A stretch of 64,000 nucleotides of DNA from Vitis vinifera (taxonomy: Eukaryota > Streptophyta > Magnoliopsida > Vitales > Vitaceae). The notes below the pieces were generated by a model, which worked only from the letters and a program-made list of their open reading frames with translations, did no database searches and had not been told where the DNA came from. The translations under genes were made by a program, and so were the position numbers. The stretch is taken from the NCBI RefSeq assembly GCF_030704535.1, contig NC_081819.1, forward strand, positions 19,440,001 to 19,504,000. Direction: 5' to 3'. Positions 58,089 to 64,000 of the stretch are shown here, piece after piece. The first letter of the stretch is position 1. The number at the start of each line of letters is the position of its first letter.

Positions 58089-60603
58089 ATGTCAGGAGGA
58101 GGAATGATAGGCAGGGATTTGGAAACTTTACCGGTGGGGTTCAGATTTGCTCCCACCGATGAAGAACTGGTTGATAAATATTTGACGTGGAAGATACTGG
58201 GCATGGATTCCGAGGTAGAGATCATCCCCGAGGTTGATGTCTGCAAATGGGAGCCTTGGGAAATACCAGGTAAAGTGAATCATTCAGGTGTTTAGAGTTT
58301 TAATGAATATGCTCATAATTCTGTTTTTCTTCCTTGTGTGTGTAGGCTTTTCAGTGATAAAAACAGACGATCCAGAGTGGTTCTTCTTCAGTCTTCTTGA
58401 TTACAAGTATTCAAATGGCAGTCGTTCCAACAGGGCAACAAATGCTGGCTACTGGAAACCCACTGGTCAGGATCGTGGCATCTTCTCTGGCACCAACAAA
58501 GAGGTGATTGGTACCAAGAAAACTTTGGTTTTCTATAGAGGCCGTGGTCGTGGTGCCATCAGGACCAACTGGGTTATCCACGAGTATCACACAAATATTG
58601 CCAGCCTTCCTGCAAATGTATGCTACATTACCTCCATTATCCTGCTCTTACTCTGTTTTTTTTCTTATCAACACTGTTTGGTTGACACAAAAAGGAAAGT
58701 AAATCACTGACACATGTTTATTTAAGTCCCTCTTTGAATAGTATTAATTAATATGAGATTAATTGAGGTATTTTAGTCAGATAGAGGAAAAAGTTTTTAA
58801 TGTTATATATGTATAAATTTCTCTCAACTTTATAGATGTGTTTTAAAACTATAAAGGTCTCTTGAGCTCAGTGTAAACAATACTACATAGTTAGGTGTGA
58901 GTTATTGCAAATGATATCAAAGCTAATTCTTGACCTCGATATAGGTTTATGTTTGTTTGGCTCTACAAGGGACCTATGTTTATTCAACCTTGCAAGTGTC
59001 CCATCGAAGATATGTGTCCGCATAAAGGGTGACTGTGATATCCCATATTGGTATGAGCTTTTTGGACCTAGAACAGATAATATGTATACAAATGATATCA
59101 AAGTTAGGTTCCTTTAGTTGTATCTATATGGGAATTATTGTGTCAATATGGGGGCTAATTATGATATCTCAATTCAGATAGGGAAAAATTGTGTTTATAT
59201 GAGGTTAATTGTGATATTCATATTGGATAAGGAGTATATATATATATATATAGAAGTTGACAATATCTGCACAGATGATACTAGAGTTAGGACCTTGACC
59301 TTGATGTAGGTCTTTATTTATTTGCCTTGCAAGGACACGATATTGTGTCTGCACATCCTAGTTGTGTTTATATGAAAGTTGATTGTGATATCTTATATTA
59401 GATAAAAGAAAAAGGTCATGACAGAGCAAATAATATCCACGTGATTTTGATTGTTTTATTGTAAGAATTCTATGGATTGGATTCAACTAAGTTGATTTTT
59501 ATGTGATTTTCTACTGGATTGGATTTAACTAGGTTGACTGGTAAGTAATTTTCTACTCGTCTTCACAAGGATTTGATATGGCTGGAATATACACTGAAAT
59601 CATGTTCTGTCTTTCAAATTGTACAGAGGGCCTATGTTCTGTGTCGCTTAAAGAGAAAAACAGATGAGAATACGGAGTCTGATATTCCAACCCCTGATGG
59701 GGATGTTGCAGGTGGGTTCTCTCCAGAAATTAACTTTAATGGCGTGTTATCTGAACTGCCAATCATTCAAGAAACTTGACTGATGAATGTGGAACTTGAC
59801 AATTCATCTACAGGTACTGGGATTCATCCGAATGGCCCAGCCAACAACATGACCTTAGGTGCTGGGCCGAGCCACCATTCTAGCGATATTGCTTCTGATA
59901 TTCGAAATTATCAAATAGAGGAAATGACTTTTGTGAGAATGAGCTTTTATTTATTTTTATTTTTTTATTTTTGTTCTCCCAGGGTTCACTGCCTCAGCTT
60001 TGAACATGTGAAGCAAATCCATGACTAATGTATTTTTCTTGCTTCTTACCTCAGGAGGATCCTCAGCTACAAGGTTTATTAAATGATATCACATTTACTC
60101 CACCGGGTTCTGATTGGTTCTCTGAAACACAGCAAGAACTTGGCTTGGATCTCCCATCTCACAGTGGCTTTAACAATTACTATGGAAGTATGCAGTTTCA
60201 GGATGGGGTTGATACATCAGATTTCGTGGATAGTCTCATCGTTGATCCGGATGAAAACCACTGTGAAGGATTAACAGGTCAGGGGAGCTCAGCTGTTGAC
60301 GGTTGGAACCTGAACAAGGGTTATGTTAGCAGGCTATCAGCCCGCCCAAAGGGCCCACTGAAGGGAGTGTATGGTAAGGGCGGTGGATCAATCAGTAACA
60401 CAGACACTGCAGTGCTCCAAGGTTCAATATGGAATTGGCCCGTTGGAATGAATAAAAAGGGTTCCTTCGGTTCCCCAGAGACAGCTTCTGCAAGCCATGA
60501 GCCAAGTTCCTTACCAGGTTATCTTGTCAATTTACTTGTGGGCATACTCTTGTTTGTGGTTCTTATTGCAGCCATTGTGCTAGACATCAATGCAAAGGCT
60601 TAA
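58089..60603 (+). pseudogene. NAC5: NAC gene with a premature stop after the DNA-binding domain
   Basis: Exons 58089-58269, 58346-58617, 59627-59932 and 60055-60603 keep splice sites and frame. A TGA at 59777-59779 replaces the tryptophan codon that NAC3 and NAC4 have in their HETWLMN/QETWLMN string. The stop is codon 202, so the direct product would be 201 residues: an almost complete NAC domain (with FRFAPTDEELV, His to Ala, in subdomain A) and no activation region or anchor. Beyond the stop the frame stays open to 60603 and still encodes a full hydrophobic anchor (VNLLVGILLFVVLIAAIVLDI). Old exon 5 and the first part of exon 6 are deleted; the joint is at about 60418-60428 (VLQGSIWNWPVG). 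It is called a pseudogene for caution; a short NAC-only protein that competes for DNA sites is also possible. Confidence 0.75.
58745..59430. repeat. Modular repeat in NAC5 intron 2
   Basis: This is related to 53930-54690: modules with GTGTTTTAAAACTATAAAGG, AATGATATCAAAGCTAATTCTTGACC, GATATCCCATATTGGTATGAGC and GGATAAGGAG. They are arranged differently from NAC4, with its own short (TA)n. Confidence 0.65.
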
Positions 60604-61810
60604 AAGCCTTTGCCTGAGGTGATATTATCACATCTCAAAATCCAACCCCTATGCTACCTTTTTTATTTTTTATTTTTAACAAGTAGAAACTCATCTTGTG
60701 TTCTTAAAAACACTTCAAAATTTTTTACTTCCTCAAATTTGAAAATCTTCAAAAAGCATCTTCAAAATATACATACATACTTTTTGTATGAGTTTCTATT
60801 TTAAAAATATAAAATAAAAAAAATGTTTGTAAATGTGACCTTAATTTTATATTTCTCTTGCAGGTACCAATCGGCCAGGCATAGCCAAAAAAATTCACAC
60901 AGTGAAGAAGCATCAAGGAAGAGAAGCATGTGTGTTTTTTTAGCAGCATGGAGATATCTTATACTCCAAGGGTTTTGCAAGGATGGGACTTACATAGTTG
61001 GCCTTGTTGGTAAATGCCTTATATGGAGTGAGGTTTAGTTTTTTATGGATGTATAAAAATGTATGTTGTCTTTAAGGATGTTTGGGTGTTACAAGCAGTT
61101 TGGATAGTAGATGTAACATTGGTGAAGACTCAAGAGAAGCAAGTGGGTTTTGGAGTAGTGAGATATCTTAAACTCGAGTTTGCAAGGATACTACTTAAGT
61201 AGTTGGCCATAGTTTGTTGAGGCAATATGTGGAGTGCTAGATATATATGGGTGTTATAAGGGCAGTCCTTATCATAGATGTATGTAATGTGTTCATTGTA
61301 AAGAGGAACAAAGCAGGTGGCTATCCTTCTTTATAGTACTGTCCTTAATGACTTAAATTTAGGGAGCTTTTGGATTTTGTTTTACTTCATCATTTGGTGT
61401 CCTTGTGTATGGTTGGCTTGTCCCTAATGGCTGAAAGAGTGTTTTGATTTTAGTTTCTTGATGATCCTTGTCTCAAATTTGTTGTGGTTGTATGTTTATG
61501 ATAAGAGTAGTGTAATAAAGATACAGCAGGGAGGGTGGTTGAGTTGAGGAATTAAAATACAAAGAAAAAAACAAAGATATTCTTAAGTTCCCAAACAAGA
61601 CATCCAACAGGATCTACCATTGAGTTAAAGAAACTCTATCTCATTAGACATTGCATAAAATTCAAGGTTATCATGGGTTTTTTCACTGTCAAGTAAAAAC
61701 TCATTTGATATTGTTAAAAATATTAAAAACGTTTTTTTAGAATCATTATCAAACATACTCTAAGACATATCACCCTTTGCAAATCTCCCAAATAAAGAAG
61801 AATCTCATAG

Positions 61811-61885
61811 ATTTTCTTATCAGACTAGACTCACTATTATGTTCACAATGGTAAGGTTGTTCTGTCCGGTATTCAAAATGTAACA
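61811..61885 (+). pseudogene. EEP last-exon scrap at the head of a sixth, NAC-less unit
   Basis: TTTTCTTATCAGACTAGACTCAC to GTCCGGTATTCAAAATGTAAC is the most diverged copy of the EEP tail. Unit-type DNA continues, with interruptions, to about 63330 (GTAGAGCCATGAAGAAACAACG at about 63269) and then stops before any NAC promoter. This is the broken end of the array, or the array resumes beyond the window. Confidence 0.8.
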
Positions 61886-61929
61886 AGTCATCTTCTTTCT
61901 TGTAGGAAAAAAATGATAATCGTCATAAC

Positions 61930-62145
61930 GTAAGGCTTTTTTTAATCTCATAAAATATGAGGCAAAACACTAGAGAAAGAAAATAGAAAAGAAAAATAAT
62001 TTATGTAAAGATAGAATAATTTAAAGATACATAAATTTTTAATAATTTTAAATATTTTTCATAGTATAACTAAAGATTGAGAAAATTATTTTTCTTCAAT
62101 TTCTTTTTCTTGGTACTTCCTAGAACCAAATATAAGCTAAACAAG
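61930..62145. mobile_element. MITE-like insertion in unit 6
   Basis: Purine-rich AT DNA ending CCTAGAACCAAATATAAGC, at the same position in EEP-derived flank as the element at 47690-47862 in unit 3. The left end is poorly kept (GTAAGGCTTTTTTTAATC). Confidence 0.5.
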
Positions 62146-62493
62146 GAATCAAAGAAAATTTGTAAAGTTCTTAGCAACATAATGCACATAACACATAAGA
62201 ATCTCCTCTATTAAGCTTAACATGTTTAGAATTGTTCAAATTTCAAGGTTTGTGAGTGGTATCAGCGAGCCTCTACCAAATTTTTCTCGGAAAAAAATAA
62301 AAGAAATAAATAAAAAAGAAAGAAAAAGGTATAGGTCTAACTAGGTAGTGTAATACCAATTGCTTGATGGGGAGCAATGATGAAAATTTCGTCGAAATAC
62401 GATGATATATCAATATTGGTATTTTGTCATTTTTCAGTCTAGTCAATACGTAGGTGGTTTGGTCAATGTGCGGTCTTAAATTGTGGTGCATTG

Positions 62494-62543
62494 GGACTTG
62501 AACCCAAACCCAACACAATCAGCCCTAATCGACCATTGGGCTA
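62494..62543 (-). other. tRNA-like RNA polymerase III promoter (A and B boxes), probable SINE piece
   Basis: On the minus strand TAGCCCAATGG (62543-62533) fits the A box. GGTTCAAGTCC (62504-62494) fits the B box (GGTTCGANTCC), 28 bases apart as in tRNA-derived SINEs. A cloverleaf with an acceptor stem is not evident, so a working tRNA gene is unlikely. It lies inside the insertion at 62376-63117. Confidence 0.5.
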
Positions 62544-62923
62544 ACTTATCATTTGTTAATTAAGGGCATCGGATAAATATATAGTAAAACCATCGTAAAA
62601 CAAAATTTTAAAAGAGTATTTTAATAAACAAATTAATTTTAATTAATTTATTTTTAAATTTCATTTAATTCATTAATAAAAATATAAAACTATTGTTATA
62701 ATTTTCTTTAACAGATTTTTTATATGATTTATATATTAATTAAATATTAAAAAAATTTATACATATATCATCATTTATTTTATATCATTTAATACAATTG
62801 AAATTAAATGTATTATAATTTTAAAATGAGATATATTATACTCAAATATCATAATATTATTATCCAATAATATTTGATGTAATTTAATAATAAATATATA
62901 TTTATAAAATTCATATTTTTTAT

Positions 62924-62925
<2 letters not shown>

Positions 62926-62975
<50 letters not shown>
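62926..62975. repeat. (TA)n microsatellite
   Basis: About 25 uninterrupted AT dinucleotides inside the insertion at 62376-63117. Confidence 0.95.
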
Positions 62976-62977
<2 letters not shown>

Positions 62978-63334
62978 TATTTTTTATAAAACAACTTTAA
63001 AACGTCATTATTATTTACTATATTATTTTTAGAGTTCAAAATATTCGTTGATATATCTCTGATATATCTGTAAAATTGAATTACTGATACATCCGTAATT
63101 ACCAATATTTTCATTCGTAATGGGGAGTGAGTTAATTAAAGGTTTGAAGGTCTTAATCAATATTGTTTCTATCACAAGCCTATTTCAATTCATCTTCATC
63201 ATTTTTCATGGCTTTTGCCATATTGGTGATATCTATACCGATTCATATATTAATTAAAGAAGATGGGTAGAGCCATGAAGAAACAACGTAAAGTACCATG
63301 GAGAGATAAAAAGAAGGAGGGAAAATTGAGACAA

Positions 63335-64000
63335 TTATGATTTAGGGTTACTTAAAGCAAAGAATAGATAGAAATTAATATATTTAACATAATTTATGCT
63401 AAAGATATGAAATATAAAAGATAAAAATACTCTTCAAATATATCAAAGAAAAGTGAATGTGTTTATGGCCCATCTTGTGATTAGTCGACTTTTATATATT
63501 CTTTCTCTATTCTTTATTCCCACTCCTTTACTCTTCCCTTTTCACCTACCAGTATCACATTTATTTCACTAATTTCTTTTGTAAATATATTTTTATTTCT
63601 CTTTTTATTATAAAAAAAAAAAAAGCATATTAGTAGACTTTTAATTATATATATATTTTTAATTTTTAATTTTATAATTTAATTTAATTTTTATATTTTA
63701 TAATTGAATGAGTAAAATTTTAAATAAAAACAAGTATTTTCTATAATTTAAATTTATTTTTAATTTTATTTGTTATTATATTATTAATAATATAACATTT
63801 TAATAAAGTTGTTGAAAGTAATTAGTAAAACTTTTATTAAAATTTAATATTGATAATAATATTTTTAAAATGTAATTTTCATATGTTTGAAAGAGAACCA
63901 TAATTGTTCTTTTAAAGATATTTTTTATATATATTTTAGAATTTTAATACGATACATATTGTTATTATATAAAATAAAAGTTCATATTAAAATCATTTAA
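63335..64000. other. Very AT-rich DNA; no gene seen
   Basis: Long A/T tracts without recognisable coding sequence, promoter block or repeat unit of the NAC array. Confidence 0.5.

Larger units (their letters stand above)
62376..63117. mobile_element. Insertion of about 740 bp in unit 6 with flanking 8-bp duplication
   Basis: ATGGGGAG stands just left (about 62367-62374) and again just right (63119-63126) of the insert. In units 4 and 5 the matching place reads on without a gap. The insert starts AATGATGAAAATTTCG and ends ATATTTTCATTCG, short inverted ends. An 8-9-bp target duplication fits hAT or Mutator-type DNA transposons. It holds a SINE-like piece and a TA microsatellite. A relative of its right end is at about 6945-7035. 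Confidence 0.6.

Noticed and set aside
62494-62543. A functional tRNA gene
   Set aside because: A and B boxes are good, but no paired acceptor stem or anticodon arm could be drawn by eye. The location inside a repeat insertion favours a SINE.

Overview
The window is nuclear DNA of a flowering plant. It has AT-rich intergenic DNA, short exons with GT-AG introns, many plant LTR-retrotransposon remains and plant-specific families (NAC factors, plant-type purple acid phosphatase). Gene content and repeat style look most like a woody eudicot such as grapevine (Vitis). The species call rests on general recognition, not on a database match.

Layout. 0-4.6 kb: 5' part of a TCF25/Rqc1-like gene on the minus strand, running off the left edge. 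4.6-9.2 kb: AT-rich DNA with two decayed Copia fragments. 9.3-10.5 kb: an intact three-exon gene for a DUF1295 / steroid 5-alpha-reductase-like membrane protein. 11.2-18.3 kb and 25.9-32.8 kb: two copies of a segmental duplication of about 7 kb. Each copy carries an apparently intact four-exon PAP29-type phosphatase gene, a fragment of plastid rpoC1 and an unidentified exon-like piece. Between the copies lies a fossil graveyard: Ty3/Gypsy remains, a pararetrovirus-like fragment, a striking tandem-repeat array of about 107 bp period, and a Copia 3' end. 32.8-33.8 kb: an intronless multi-pass membrane protein gene on the minus strand. 35.1-38.1 kb: a nine-exon gene for an endonuclease/exonuclease/phosphatase (EEP) protein with an EF-hand, like Arabidopsis At1g02270.

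38.0-63.3 kb: a head-to-tail array of five NAC transcription-factor genes of the membrane-tethered (NTL) type, plus a truncated sixth unit without a NAC gene. Each later unit begins with a duplicated scrap of the last exon of the EEP gene. This places the founding crossover inside that neighbouring gene. The copies have diverged in their C-terminal halves. NAC1 and NAC2 keep a full C-terminal membrane anchor. NAC3 has a frameshift that replaces it. NAC4 has a shortened anchor and has lost exon 5. NAC5 has lost more and has a premature stop just after the DNA-binding domain. The promoters share a conserved block with an ACGCGG (CAMTA/CGCG-type) core and a TATA box. The array therefore looks like a natural series from membrane-tethered to potentially untethered or dead NAC factors.

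Exon limits are from reading splice consensus and paralogue comparison only. No transcript or similarity search was available.
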